Below are positions 32,684 through 42,756 of a stretch of 64,000 nucleotides of DNA, piece by piece (positions within the stretch are counted from its first letter, which is position 1; each line of letters begins with the position of its first letter). The position numbers and the translations under genes are program-made. This stretch comes from Zymoseptoria tritici IPO323. Taxonomy: Eukaryota; Ascomycota; Dothideomycetes; Mycosphaerellales; Mycosphaerellaceae. The stretch covers positions 62,001 through 126,000 of the forward strand of contig NC_018216.1 in the NCBI RefSeq assembly GCF_000219625.1. Direction: 5' to 3'. Under the pieces are notes generated by a model. That model was not told the origin of the DNA. It made no database searches and saw only the letters and a program-made list of their open reading frames with translations.

Positions 32684-33101
32684 TGTAGCATAGCAATGTA
32701 TGGCGTTCAACGATTGACCTACCAGAACAAGCGAGGTATCGCCAATTGCTGTGTTGTGGAAAGAGGCGGATGAGGTCACGATTCTACAGCTCAACAGTAA
32801 ATTGAGTTGGACAGCGCATCGGTGTTCGATGCAGCATTGCGTACGATCACAATGCTGCAGTGTATAATGCTCAGGTACCTTGGTACCTCTAGCAGGTATA
32901 GCCCATTCGACCGAGGTGGCTGATAGGGTCTCCGCCGGTGGACTACAGGGAAACCATGTGATCACGAAACGTCCATGAAGTATACAAGAGGGTTTCCTTG
33001 GTCATCGCTGACATCCAGAATACACTCGAGAAGCTGGAAGACAGCTCCTTCATCTCTATCAGCTACACTACATTCTTACAACAGGAACCTGACATCGGAA
33101 C
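32684..33101. other. Intergenic with inverted repeats, P450 promoter
   Basis: 418 bases between two co-directional oxidase genes. They contain a perfect 10-bp inverted repeat (32830-32859) and AGGTACCTTGGTACCT at 32873-32888, both about 215-270 bp before the P450 start. Confidence 0.6.
32830..32859. promoter_or_regulatory. Perfect inverted repeat in P450 promoter
   Basis: Arms TGCAGCATTG (32830-32839) and CAATGCTGCA (32850-32859) around a 10-base spacer. Symmetric spaced repeats are typical for dimeric regulators; a role is inferred only. Confidence 0.45.
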
Positions 33102-34838
33102 ATGGACAGTATTTCTACCTCACCTTCGGTTTTACCCTTCACCGCCACGTGGGTGCTCGCAATCCCATTCATCGCTACACTTCTCCTAACGCTCTTGCGA
33201 CGTTATCTCGCCTTGCGAACGATACCTGGACCTTTCCTCGCATCGCTCACTGATCTATGGCTAGCGCTGAGAATATGGCGCGGCGAATATTTCGTAGACA
33301 TTGTGTCTGAACTCCACAAAGCATACGGACCTGTTGTTCGGACGGGACCGAATCGGTGAGTCTCGACGCAGCCTGCATCGATGCATCGTTGTCTATTCAT
33401 GGTTGACTTCTTCTTCTCAGGGTCTCTTTTGCATCCGCGGAAGCCATACCGGAAATTTATGGCACTTCGAAAGTCTACTCGAAGGTATGCCAAAGCGTTC
33501 AATGATGCTCTGAGATAGTTCACTCACCACGCTATGACAGGCAGCATCATACCAGCCAATGACACTTCTGGCCAAGGGTCAAGAGATTCCCACAATCGTC
33601 ACTCTTCGAGACGAGAAGCGTGTCACTGAGATCAAAAGACATGTATCGAATGGGTTCGCCCAAAGCACATGGCTCAAGCAGGAACATCAGATCGACGGGA
33701 CCATCGACATCCTCCTCGATCAGCTTCGCAAAAGAGCAGGCACGGTCATCTCTCTCAATAAATGGCTGAGCTTCTGGGGATTCGACACGCTTACAATGCT
33801 TGCATTCTCTGACATGCAAGGCCACATGGAAGCCGGCGCAGAAGTCGACAAAACTTCTGCCGGTGCTAAAGCTCGCTTCGATCATTGGAGAGCTTGGGCT
33901 CTGCTGCCCTCGCTTGAAGCTCTCCTGTACAAGAACCGCTTTGTGCAAAGCTTCCAGAAGCCGTCGAGTGGTTTGGCGAAACTAGCCATGAAACGCATCG
34001 AGGAGCGAAAGGCATCCACGGACGAGGATGCACCCGATCAGGATCTGCTAGGCCGATATCTGGCGGCCAGCAAGAAAGCACCTGATATGATAGGATCTCG
34101 AGACGTGATGGCTCTGACAATCTCGACCATCCACGCTGGCTCTGAGACGGTGGCCCATACATCGTCTTTTGCTTTAGCGTACGCACTGGACAAAATGGAG
34201 ATTTTCCAAAAGCTTGAACAGGAGATCTTGACTGCTGGTATTCGGAGCTCTCCGGCAGCATACGCGGATGTTGAGAAGCTACCATATCTTGATGCGATCA
34301 TCCGTGAAGCATTGTGAGTCTTGGGGTTCTGGTCACAGTGGAATAGATCTTGCTGACTGCTCCCTCCCAACAGACGTTTCAGCGCATCTCCGAATACCAT
34401 GGAGCGAACCATTCCTCCAGCAGGCGCGGAGATCTGCGGAGTAGCCTTACCTGGTGGGACGGACGTCTCTGTCGCCAAACCTTGCACCTCTCGTGACGAA
34501 AGCATCTTTGGACCACATGCGGATCAGTTCGACCCCGAGAGGTGGCTGCATGCCGACGAGCAGCAAAGAAGAGAGATGGAACACGCTACGCTGGCCTTCA
34601 GCTTCGGGAGGAGGGTCTGCATCGGGCAGCATTTGGCAAGGATTGAGATGAAGAAATTGATCGCCACCGTTGTGAGGGAGTTCAAGGTGAGTGGACTCGG
34701 TCCCGGGACCGCCAAGTGATTGGAAACTGACCTTGGGATTGGCAACAGATTCAGCCTGTGAATGTCGGAATTGGTGACTGGGATGGTAATTTCAAGAAGC
34801 TCGATCTCGATGTGAAGCTTACACCAAGAGTTCGCTGA
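33102..34838 (+). CDS. Cytochrome P450 monooxygenase, five exons
   Basis: Exons 33102-33355, 33421-33484, 33541-34313, 34374-34686 and 34749-34838, introns 56-65 bp, all GT-AG, give 497 residues. A membrane anchor lies at residues about 14-34, followed by the proline hinge TIPGPFLASL. The I-helix oxygen motif reads AGSETV (about 305), the K-helix ExxR is EALR (362-365), the PERW-like motif is FDPERWL, and the heme loop is FSFGRRVCIG with Cys 446. All essential residues are present. By look it resembles the pisatin-demethylase/CYP57-like group of fungal P450s, but clan assignment needs a tree. With the FAD monooxygenase upstream and the hydrolase downstream it forms a likely pathway. Confidence 0.92.
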
Positions 34839-34961
34839 GGTGTAGCAGAGACCGCGCTCAGCTTGTTGTGTGCGAGATATTTCCCAGGATGGGCCCCATG
34901 TTGATGTAAGGCTGCTATCTCCAGAAGCATAGTCGGCGAATTGGAGTCCGGAGACCAGAAC

Positions 34962-35714
34962 CTACAACTTCGCCCCACCGCTTCCGCTTGCCCTTCTAAT
35001 CAGCTCCACGCATACATCGGGCTTACTCAAATACGGCGAGTGTCCTCCCTCCAGATCGACAAACTCCCAGTCCCCCTGCACACCCTCACGTGCAACAAGC
35101 TCCTCGAAGATCTTCTTGTACCTCAATGGTGGCATCGCTCGATCGTCCAGGCAAGTAATATATGTACACGGCAGGCCCTTCCAACCCATGGTCTCCACCT
35201 TTGCGTAGAAAACGTCTTCGACATGTCCCAACAGATGCTTGCTCGCTTCCGCCGCAAGCGCCGGTTCGAGATCGTGATAGAATGCTCCGATGGGGTCAAT
35301 GGCTGAGGCGATCCCCGTCGTTTCATTGAGAGTAGTGAAATTGGGTCTGCGGACGTGAGCAGGACGCACAGACTGCCCCTCAGTGAGGACGAAAGAGGCC
35401 AGAAATATCAGCCGACGTATCTTTTTCCTCGCTTGCGACGAAAGTCGAGCGACGGCTTCGCCTCCGGGAGCTCCGCCGTAGCTGTGAAAGAGAGGGATTA
35501 CGCTGTCTGAATTTGCAGCCGCGGATTCGATGGTAATCTTGATCTTTTCGACGTCTTGAAGGAAGACATTTCCAGCGGGCTTACTGGTGGTAGAGGAGGG
35601 TAGATGTGGCACGGAGACGGCGTATCCGGCAGCGCGGAGCTTTTCGGCCAGTATGTTGAAGTGCCATGGTTGATGGTATGCTCCGTGAACCAGAACGACG
35701 TGGTGCCCGAGCAT
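34962..35714 (-). CDS. Alpha/beta hydrolase
   Basis: 250 residues from the ATG at 35714 (MLGHHVVLVHGAYHQPWHF); the upstream frame extension lacks family character. Belongs to the small esterase/lipase-like group also seen with MhpC-like names: oxyanion loop HGAYHQPWHF, nucleophile elbow FHSYGG (Ser 78, with His in place of the first Gly of GXSXG), acid in LDDRAMPP (Asp 190 or 191), and histidine in GGHSPYL (His 225). A full triad is present. It is convergent with the P450, with 123 bp between stops. It could open or hydrolyse a lactone or ester made by the neighbouring oxidases; that is inference. Confidence 0.87.
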   Translation of the reverse strand: MLGHHVVLVHGAYHQPWHFNILAEKLRAAGYAVSVPHLPSSTTSKPAGNVFLQDVEKIKITIESAAANSDSVIPLFHSYGGAPGGEAVARLSSQARKKIRRLIFLASFVLTEGQSVRPAHVRRPNFTTLNETTGIASAIDPIGAFYHDLEPALAAEASKHLLGHVEDVFYAKVETMGWKGLPCTYITCLDDRAMPPLRYKKIFEELVAREGVQGDWEFVDLEGGHSPYLSKPDVCVELIRRASGSGGAKL

Positions 35715-36159
35715 GTTTTTGGCGTTGAAGATGGAGTCGAGCGAGAGGAACTGGTATGTAGTACAAGCTGATGTTCCGGACCTTCCGGATCGAACAACGA
35801 TCCCCTGCCCCTTCATCGGAGTAGCTGACCAGGGTCATTGCTATCCTTGTGGAGTCAATTGACACTGTGACAGCGCTGGCCGAACGAGATCGTCTTCAAG
35901 AAATTGTTGAAGATGGTGGTCGTAATCAATTCCCGGGTCCAGTAAGTGACCGGTACCATGGATCTGAGAGCTTGGATGAACCTCGACCGACGCATCTTCT
36001 TCGGTACTCCTAAGGTGAGTCATTCGATCTTGTCGCACGTCGTTCTTTCGTAAGTCAACTGACTGTGCCAGTCCTTCCGTCTCTTGCGACTTCTCGACTT
36101 TTACGAGAGTCGCAACTTGCCATTCTGAACACAACACCATTGTTCCAGATCACACCAAC
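35715..36159. other. Divergent promoter, 445 bp
   Basis: Separates the hydrolase from the gamma-glutamylcyclotransferase-like gene. No specific site recognised. Confidence 0.5.
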
Positions 36160-37170
36160 ATGGATCTGCTAGCAGACCTCAACTTCCTGGCGAACATTGC
36201 ACACGTATCGGACAACCTTGGAAGTGTTGAAGATGCCGTGCAGCGCTGGACCGCTCTTTTTGGCTACGAACCCGAGGAAGCCGAGGAGCACATCACGGAG
36301 CAACGCGCAGACCTCGGCGCCGGTCTTATCTCAAAAGCCCTCTGGGAATCTGTCCAGACCTCCGGAAGCGCCGACGGGCATGACCGAGAGTCATACACAC
36401 ATCTCCTGAAGATCTTGAATCGCAAAGATCGGAAGAGCGACAGCGTAGGGAGTGATGCGGTGGGCGGCGAGTATCTCGTCAGACTTGGCCGTCAGAACAT
36501 GACCTCCCGCCAGATCATGGAGGCCGCTGGTCTCGGCGAGAGACCCAAATCCTTCATCGGAGTATCCGGAGCGGAGGAGCACAATTGTGCAAGCTTTTGC
36601 ATCGTGAGCAGCGCAGCAAGGCAGCGTATCATCAACTGGGCTTTGCAGCGTCAACTGCGATGTCCAGACTTCATCCCGATCTCGATCGCGCCCAAAGTGT
36701 TCGACGGCGACTCGATAGCCCCTACGCTTGGGAGGCAAGCTATCCTCCCTCAGCATCGCATGAAGCATATTAGACATCCACCGAGGCCACGACAGGACGA
36801 GTACCCAGTCTGGTATTTCTTCTATGGTACACTGCAGAATCCGGATACGTTGCGATCTGCACTCAATGGCTCCGACCAGGATGAGTACGACTTGCGGCCC
36901 ACGAAGGTGTTTGGCGGGAAGCTCGTGAGTTGGGGCGGCAAGTACAAGGCGTTGGTCGACGACTCTTCGTCTGTAACACCGTATGCAGGAGCCATGGCAA
37001 ATGCTGTGGAGGGTAGCGCTTATCTCGTGCAGTCGGAGTGCCGCGAAGACAGCCTTCGAATCTACGAGACGAAGGCATACGAAGTCGTAAGGTGCTTGAT
37101 CGAATTCGCAGATGGGAGCGAGATCTTGGGCTGCACATTTCGGTTTCGGAATGCCGAGTCTCTTGTCTAG
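36160..37170 (+). CDS. AIG2/gamma-glutamylcyclotransferase-like protein
   Basis: 336 residues, single exon. The C-terminal third (residues about 216-330) is an AIG2-like GGCT fold: WYFFYGTLQNPDTL (219-230) is the hallmark substrate-loop motif, followed by the KALVDDSS and GSAYLV blocks and DSLRIYETKAYEV, where the acidic residue expected for catalysis lies. The N-terminal 215 residues are not recognised; they include an acidic helix (EPEEAEEHITEQ). Family members act on gamma-glutamyl peptides or repair isopeptide products; AIG2 proteins in fungi are common and mostly uncharacterised. It ends 45 bp from the stop of the convergent Zn2Cys6 gene. Confidence 0.85.
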   Translation: MDLLADLNFLANIAHVSDNLGSVEDAVQRWTALFGYEPEEAEEHITEQRADLGAGLISKALWESVQTSGSADGHDRESYTHLLKILNRKDRKSDSVGSDAVGGEYLVRLGRQNMTSRQIMEAAGLGERPKSFIGVSGAEEHNCASFCIVSSAARQRIINWALQRQLRCPDFIPISIAPKVFDGDSIAPTLGRQAILPQHRMKHIRHPPRPRQDEYPVWYFFYGTLQNPDTLRSALNGSDQDEYDLRPTKVFGGKLVSWGGKYKALVDDSSSVTPYAGAMANAVEGSAYLVQSECREDSLRIYETKAYEVVRCLIEFADGSEILGCTFRFRNAESLV

Positions 37171-37215
37171 ACGGAGCATCGAATCGAACAGGAGAAACCG
37201 CACGCAGCAGGATAA

Positions 37216-39896
37216 TCACACATACTGCGCCTGCCCGACTCCGAACGGCGCTCCGACCTCCAACCACTCCAAATTCGCCATCTGCTGCCCGTACCACGCC
37301 TCACTGATATTCTCGTTGCCGAAAAAACCTGCGTCTTCCAGATTCATCCCGCCGAAGACGTCTGTCGCCTGCAGACCACCGCCATTCACGAGTCCATTCG
37401 CATCGACCGGAAGGGCAGCGCGCAGACTCGGATACGGGGAGTTGGCAGAGGTCGGAGCTTGTGAGACGGCACGGCTGCGTGCTTGAACGTCCAGCACCTG
37501 GGCTTTCATGGTGTTGAGAATCTGGATTGCGTTGCGAGCAGACGGGATTTGGTCCTCGTGGAAATTGAGAATCGCGAGACACCGGTTCCACGCTGTGGGC
37601 ATGTCGGAGACATTGGGCTCGGGGCGGTAGGCATCGATTTTGGTGTAGGCCAGGAGGACAATGGCAGAGGAGAATGTGACTGCGATTCATGATCAGTGGT
37701 CAGTCTTCCAGGAAGAATAATAGCGCTACTTACAGTAGACCGAATGCCAGCCAGAGGATCGGTAGAGCGTCCCAAGATTGGCGTACACTGAGTCGATGAG
37801 ACGGCAGGCTGTGGACACACAACTATTGCAGCAGGCACGAATGACCTCGTCACCAAGGACATTGTGCATTGGAGGGCGGGCTTCGCGCTTGGATGCCATT
37901 AACAGGAGCGGTCGCAGTGACAGAAGACGGACATATAGGTATCTAGACACGTCAGTTTGGTATATGCAATGTAGCCCATCGAGCTGACGTACCTGCAGAA
38001 TAGGACTTGCTGCTGGAGCTGGATGTGATCTTCGGTTGAAGGTCGTGACTCTCGACCTTGTACTCGGAGATATTCTGGAACAGTCTGTAATCATGTTAGC
38101 AATCGCATTCATTGTGATGAGCTCCGATGGTCCAGATACTCACCTCGGCGAACTTGTCCAGCCTCCGATTGAAATTCAGAACAGGTGCAACTAGCTCCGC
38201 TGCTTGCGTCGCGCTGTTTCCGCCGCGATCTCGATAGAACAAGTCTAAGATCTCGTCCAGAATCTCGAACAAGCCGCAGGAAGAGGTGAATAGCCCTAGT
38301 CTTGACAGTGCCTCTTTCGGCTGTGTTGCCTCGATTCTGTCGCTCAGGTACTCATCGTCGACCATTGAAGGTATTGGGACGCTTGTGGAATGTCCAATGA
38401 TTGACGGACGACCGAAAGTCATGGATAGCAATCGGTCCAAGTGGATGCATGTATGCCAGATCCGACGACGCATTTGAACCTCGAGCTGCGTATTGCCTTT
38501 TCGGCCAATTTGGTCAACATGTAGTCCCAAAGACTGCGCCATGCGGATGGCGAGACCGGCCGAATTCCAACATCGGCTCGCATACTCCGTCGATTGGAGA
38601 TATACAGCCATAAGTAAGAGCATTTGCACTAGCGATATGCTGGTAGAGTCGAGTATATCGAACGGGTAGGCCTGTCTCGATCGTTGATAGAAATTGTCCG
38701 AGACCGACGATTTCTGCCCAGGATCAAGGTGACTGCTGAACTTGCAGCCAACCGCGAAGACAAGATTGAGCGTTGAGTTGAATGCAGCTTCTTCCGCTTC
38801 GGAAGTCTCCTCGGAATGTGCTTCTGGGCCATTGTCTGTCCATAGCTGTTCGTATTTCCGTTGAAAGGTAGGGCGATGAAGGACCGGGAAGAGAGGGTGT
38901 ACAAATTCCCAGAAACAGGTTACGAAGTTATCAGCTTGACGGCGCATGGGAAGAACGGCCATCCCCCCGTCAGTCTGCGGCTATGAGGTGTCAGCTCGGA
39001 CAAGAAACGCACAGTGAATCACAGCGAAATAGAGAGGTGGATCGGCATGCCGGATACGCACCGGAAGACGTTCAGGCACTGGAGCTGAACTACGAGATCG
39101 AAAGTCTGCGCTCCGCCGACCATCGAGGCTCTCGCGGCCGACCGGCGTGGATGTGCCATTCTGGCTTGGCATCACGGTCCGGAGGAAGGCCACAGTCGAA
39201 GATGGTCCATAGAGGTCCTCATCGTGGCGGGCAGCGATAGTTGCAAGGCCATCAGCTCTTCCGCCATGCCATTCTCGATTGAACAGTGGAGGGAGTAGTG
39301 ACTCGGCTGGTCGTTTGCCACTCCGAGGAGTCAGTGCTAAGGAGGGAGGGTTGCTTGATTTCCGATCTTGCTGGTCTGTACAGTCTGTCAGCCAATTCGA
39401 CAGCTTTGCACGTGTTACTCGTACTGATGACCGGTCTCTGTATGCTCCCAAGGTCCGATAGTGCTTGCGCAGCGTCTCTCCTCACCGTGGGATCCGATTG
39501 AAATGAATGCTGCGCCGTTTGCTGCTGCGATCGAATAGCACCACTCGGAATCGCGACGCTTGGGCTGAGTTGTGGAACATGGCGTGTCCTTCTTCTCCGG
39601 ACATAATTGAAATTACATGTCGCCGCGACTCCGCGTTCCTCGCAAGCGACACATATCGGTTGGCGTCCATCGCATCGCGTTTTCCGTTCTCGACACGGTC
39701 CGCAGGCTTGAGAGACTCGTTGGCGCTTGGCGGATGGCGCCTCATCGCCGAAGTCATTCTCTTCGTGGGACTTTGTCGGCTCCGACAGGGGAAGTGAGTT
39801 GGTCTCCATGGTGTGGAGTCCAAAGATCGGATATATCGATCCGTTTGGAGAGATGCGGTGCTGGGATTCAGTTTTTACTGCCGACATTCGGCTCAA
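37216..39896 (-). CDS. Zn(II)2Cys6 transcription factor with fungal-specific TF domain, six exons
   Basis: Proposed exons: 39486-39896, 39062-39403, 38144-38974, 37993-38084, 37734-37942 and 37216-37679, about 782 residues. The zinc cluster is ACGPCRERKTRCDG...C..C (Cys 65, 68, 75, 82, 85, 94). The third exon begins the regulatory domain (ADNFVTCFWEFVHPLFPVLHRPTF, then RRRIWHTCIHLDRLLSMTFGRPSII), which classifies it as a fungal-specific TF. The last four junctions are firm (GT-AG, frames agree). The first intron is uncertain: the best donor at 39485 and the most obvious acceptor at 39423 give a frameshift; only an acceptor before 39403 keeps frame. It may regulate the adjacent oxidase/hydrolase genes. 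Confidence 0.8.
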
Positions 39897-40706
39897 GGCT
39901 CGGCTGTGATTAGTCAGCTATCGGCTGTGTGGCCAGACATGAACCATACTTTACCCTTGGGTAGACTTCATCCTTTGGCTTCTTTGTCCATGCTGCACTG
40001 CCTCAACGATCATGTTTCGACCCCACCGCCTAGCTTTGTGTGCGTTGGCACTCTCCAGATTCGATGCTGAATCTCCCTGAGCATTCCCGTCCAGATTGCG
40101 GGCCTGACCTGGCGCATCGATCGATCGAAAGTCATTCTGGAAGTCCTTCGCGAGAGCGGCATCGATGCAGGCACGCCTAGAGCTGTCGCTTTCAAGTCCA
40201 GTCCGAATAGAATAGTCACAGCCGCGGCCAAACGAAGAATGGGCATGTCAGACTCGCCGGCCCGATAGCTGAACCAGCCTGCACCCACCGCAGCTAGCCT
40301 CTAAATGGACTGCCTCGTCGATCAGTACTTGGGGTCGATCTACGACCCCAAATTCGGGTATTTTGCATTGCAGTTCGAAGTATAAGGAGGTGCAACGGAT
40401 GGAATTATGGTTACGTATCCCAACATACAGTCGAGCGTGGGTTGCCGCTCGACTCGTGCATTATCGCGCTTTATTGCATGTAACCGCGCTACACTAGCAC
40501 GCCTCAAGATGGATCTCTAGGTTCGTGCCCGAGGCGCATATATTTGATCAAGGCTTCTCTACAGCGAGACGTCTAGTCCCCAGCGAGAGCCACCTACGTC
40601 CTTTTCAGCAAGACACTTTCTCTACAACGCTCTTTCAGTCCCACTTGATCGGTCCCTCCCTCACGCACTAAACCTATTCTCAACCACGTCTCTGATAGTC
40701 GCAGCT
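39897..40706. other. Divergent promoter with palindrome
   Basis: 810 bases between the regulator and the small secreted protein. A perfect 9-bp inverted repeat is at 40329-40351, and CATATATTT, a TATA-like element, lies near 40540, about 165 bp before the secreted protein start. Confidence 0.6.
40329..40351. promoter_or_regulatory. Perfect inverted repeat TTGGGGTCG...CGACCCCAA
   Basis: Nine-base arms around ATCTA, about 355 bp upstream of the secreted-protein gene and 430 bp upstream of the Zn2Cys6 gene on the other side. It could be a dimeric regulator site. Function is inference. Confidence 0.45.
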
Positions 40707-41147
40707 ATGCACTTCTCTGTCCTGACGGTACTCGAGCTCCTCATCATTGAGACCACTGCCTGCGGCTCCAGCTACGTCTGCCAAAACGTCGACGGCACCG
40801 GTCTCTGCGTTGCCGATATCCTATGGGTGCATCCATTCAGCGAGCACGCCTGCGCAGGCTGGTACCACGACCGTACGTGCGGTGGAACGACGCCTGGTTT
40901 CTTCGGAGAAACATGGAAGTGCCTCATCCGGAAAGAGGACCACAACCTCGACTACTGCGGTTTGCACAAGAGGTACAATGACCGCGAGGGGAAGTTCGAT
41001 TGCCCAACCCCTCAAAAATGGCAGCTGGGCCGGCGCTGGGCGCAGTCTGTGCAGTCTTGGGTATGTTCAGGCGTGGATTGGACAGGTTCACAGTCCTCGG
41101 GTTGGATTTGGCTATGCTCTGCCTTGAAGAAAAGCGCCTATTCGTGA
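40707..41147 (+). CDS. Small cysteine-rich secreted protein (effector candidate)
   Basis: 146 residues from ATG 40707. The N-terminus is hydrophobic (MHFSVLTVLELLIIETTA) and ends before a CGSSYVC motif, a plausible signal peptide. The mature part has about ten cysteines in 128 residues, rich in Gly, Trp and Tyr, with no domain that I recognise. Size, cysteine content and position in an accessory stretch are the usual features of fungal effectors or of small antimicrobial or wall proteins. The last 40 codons are less certain: a GTATGT donor-like site at about 41060 could start an intron, and the frame overlaps the tail of the convergent GT17 gene by 10 bp. Confidence 0.6.
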   Translation: MHFSVLTVLELLIIETTACGSSYVCQNVDGTGLCVADILWVHPFSEHACAGWYHDRTCGGTTPGFFGETWKCLIRKEDHNLDYCGLHKRYNDREGKFDCPTPQKWQLGRRWAQSVQSWVCSGVDWTGSQSSGWIWLCSALKKSAYS

Positions 41148-42412
41148 GCCATAGCAGATTGCCAGTCCTCAAATCCCGCATCTTCGCCGTCTCGATCTAG
41201 CATGTATTTGAATCTCCCATGCTCTCTGTACTGCTGCAAGACATATGGAGGAATGTCCTCGTTGTTTTCGACGCGGTCATACAGCTCAGTGGGCCGGCCA
41301 AATAGATCTTTGCCATTTCTTACACGGTCCATCATGACACCAGCATCTCTGTTATAGCCTGTATTCCAGCCTTGGTGTGAAAAGCCGTGCATCTTCTTGC
41401 GCATCTCATCAACAGTCGCGAAGCAGCTAGAGCAATGCCAGCCGGCGTTGTACAGAGCACCCCGATCCCACCATCTCCGGAATGCGGCTGCGAGCAACCA
41501 TCCTGGCCCGAGAAGTCCTTGTCGTAGGTCGTTTGGAGGTATCGTGAGTGCTCCTTGGTATATTGTAGCATCTGGATGCGCCCACTGTGGTCCGCGGTGT
41601 CGCCATTGGAAGGAATAGTAGAAGAAATCGGTATGCAAGACGAGCCGGGCAGGAAAATTGCAGTGTCGTAACAACATCATAACTCCCGGCCGTACGATCT
41701 CGTCCATGTCGCCAACAACCAGAGCGTCACCGTACGAGATTTCTGCTCGAGTGCCCTGTAGCCCGGGGAGAACCTCGTTCAGGAGCGAGTTTCGAAACCA
41801 GTCTTCGTGGTCCCAGATACGAGTGGATGCGATCGGATCGTGGACCTAGGAAGCAAGGGTAGAGGGTCAGCAGAAGTCGGAGCCAATCTGGAAGCCAAGT
41901 CCTGTCGTCCGATATAATCTCAGACCACGCAAGTCTTTTGCAAAGATTCTTACGACTTTGTGAATGATTTTGTGGTGGAAGTCCTTGAATCGGGACCAGT
42001 TTTCTTGCAAATAGAGAGGTTTCGGCTTTCCGGTAAAGGTCGTGTCCGATTCGACGACAACAAAGTAATCGACGTATGGTGCCAAAGATTGAAGCCGGAT
42101 TTCTAGCCAGTCCAGCTCCGTAGCAAAAAGGGTCAGATCGTAGACCTTCCGACTGCGGTTCTTGTAGAGCTTGAATCCATGCGACCGACACGTTGAGTCG
42201 GCATCTTGCGGTGACAAGAAAGCCTGATCTCCTATGCCAAATTCCGTCGTATAGCTCGCAAGGCTGGGATTCACTTCGTGACGCCTACTATGATCGTGTT
42301 GCACCAGCACGACTGCAAGAGAAGCGAAAACGAGGAAATGGACGAGCATGATCATGCGAACATGCTTGCGCGCTCGTCGTGGGAGGCTCAGCATGGTGGT
42401 CGATGAATTCAT
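41138..42412 (-). CDS. Glycosyltransferase family 17 protein, two exons
   Basis: Exons 41954-42412 and 41138-41845 join over a 108-bp intron (donor GTAAGA, acceptor CCTAG, phase 0) to 388 residues. GT17 enzymes are beta-1,4-N-acetylglucosaminyltransferases related to animal MGAT3; fungal members are uncharacterised. Seen: a short cytosolic tail and one signal anchor (MIMLVHFLVFASLAVVLV, residues 20-37), as in Golgi type II enzymes; the conserved VYDLTLFATELDWLEIRL and YFVVVESDTTFTGKPKPL blocks; and the metal-binding motif VVGDMDEIVRP in exon 2. An ATG at residue 7 is also possible as start. Its 3' end overlaps the end of the secreted-protein frame. Confidence 0.88.
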
Positions 42413-42756
42413 GGCCCAGCGTATGTCGGGCGGATAGGATCGGAATGAGAGCAGACAGCACGCTCAGTTGCCCGTCTGTGCTTCTGCGTCGTACTTTGAC
42501 GGGTGAGTGAAGGACGGTACGATATTCCGACGAAACAGCAGCTTGCGGTTTGTTAATTCGAACAGGGGTTGACCCTGTCAGGTTTTTTCGGGTCGTGCTT
42601 TCGCGTGGACCCCATGTGACTGTACTCATCAATGGAATACGATCGATTTGCTGCGCATTAGTAGCGTCTCCCACGACGAGTTGGTCTTGACGCTGCGGCA
42701 ATAGCGTTCAAATCAAATTACATCATCCTCCATATATTTATATCACATCGGACTGC
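42413..42756. other. Intergenic, 344 bp
   Basis: Promoter of the GT17 gene and 3' flank of the broken membrane-protein gene. Nothing recognised. Confidence 0.5.
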
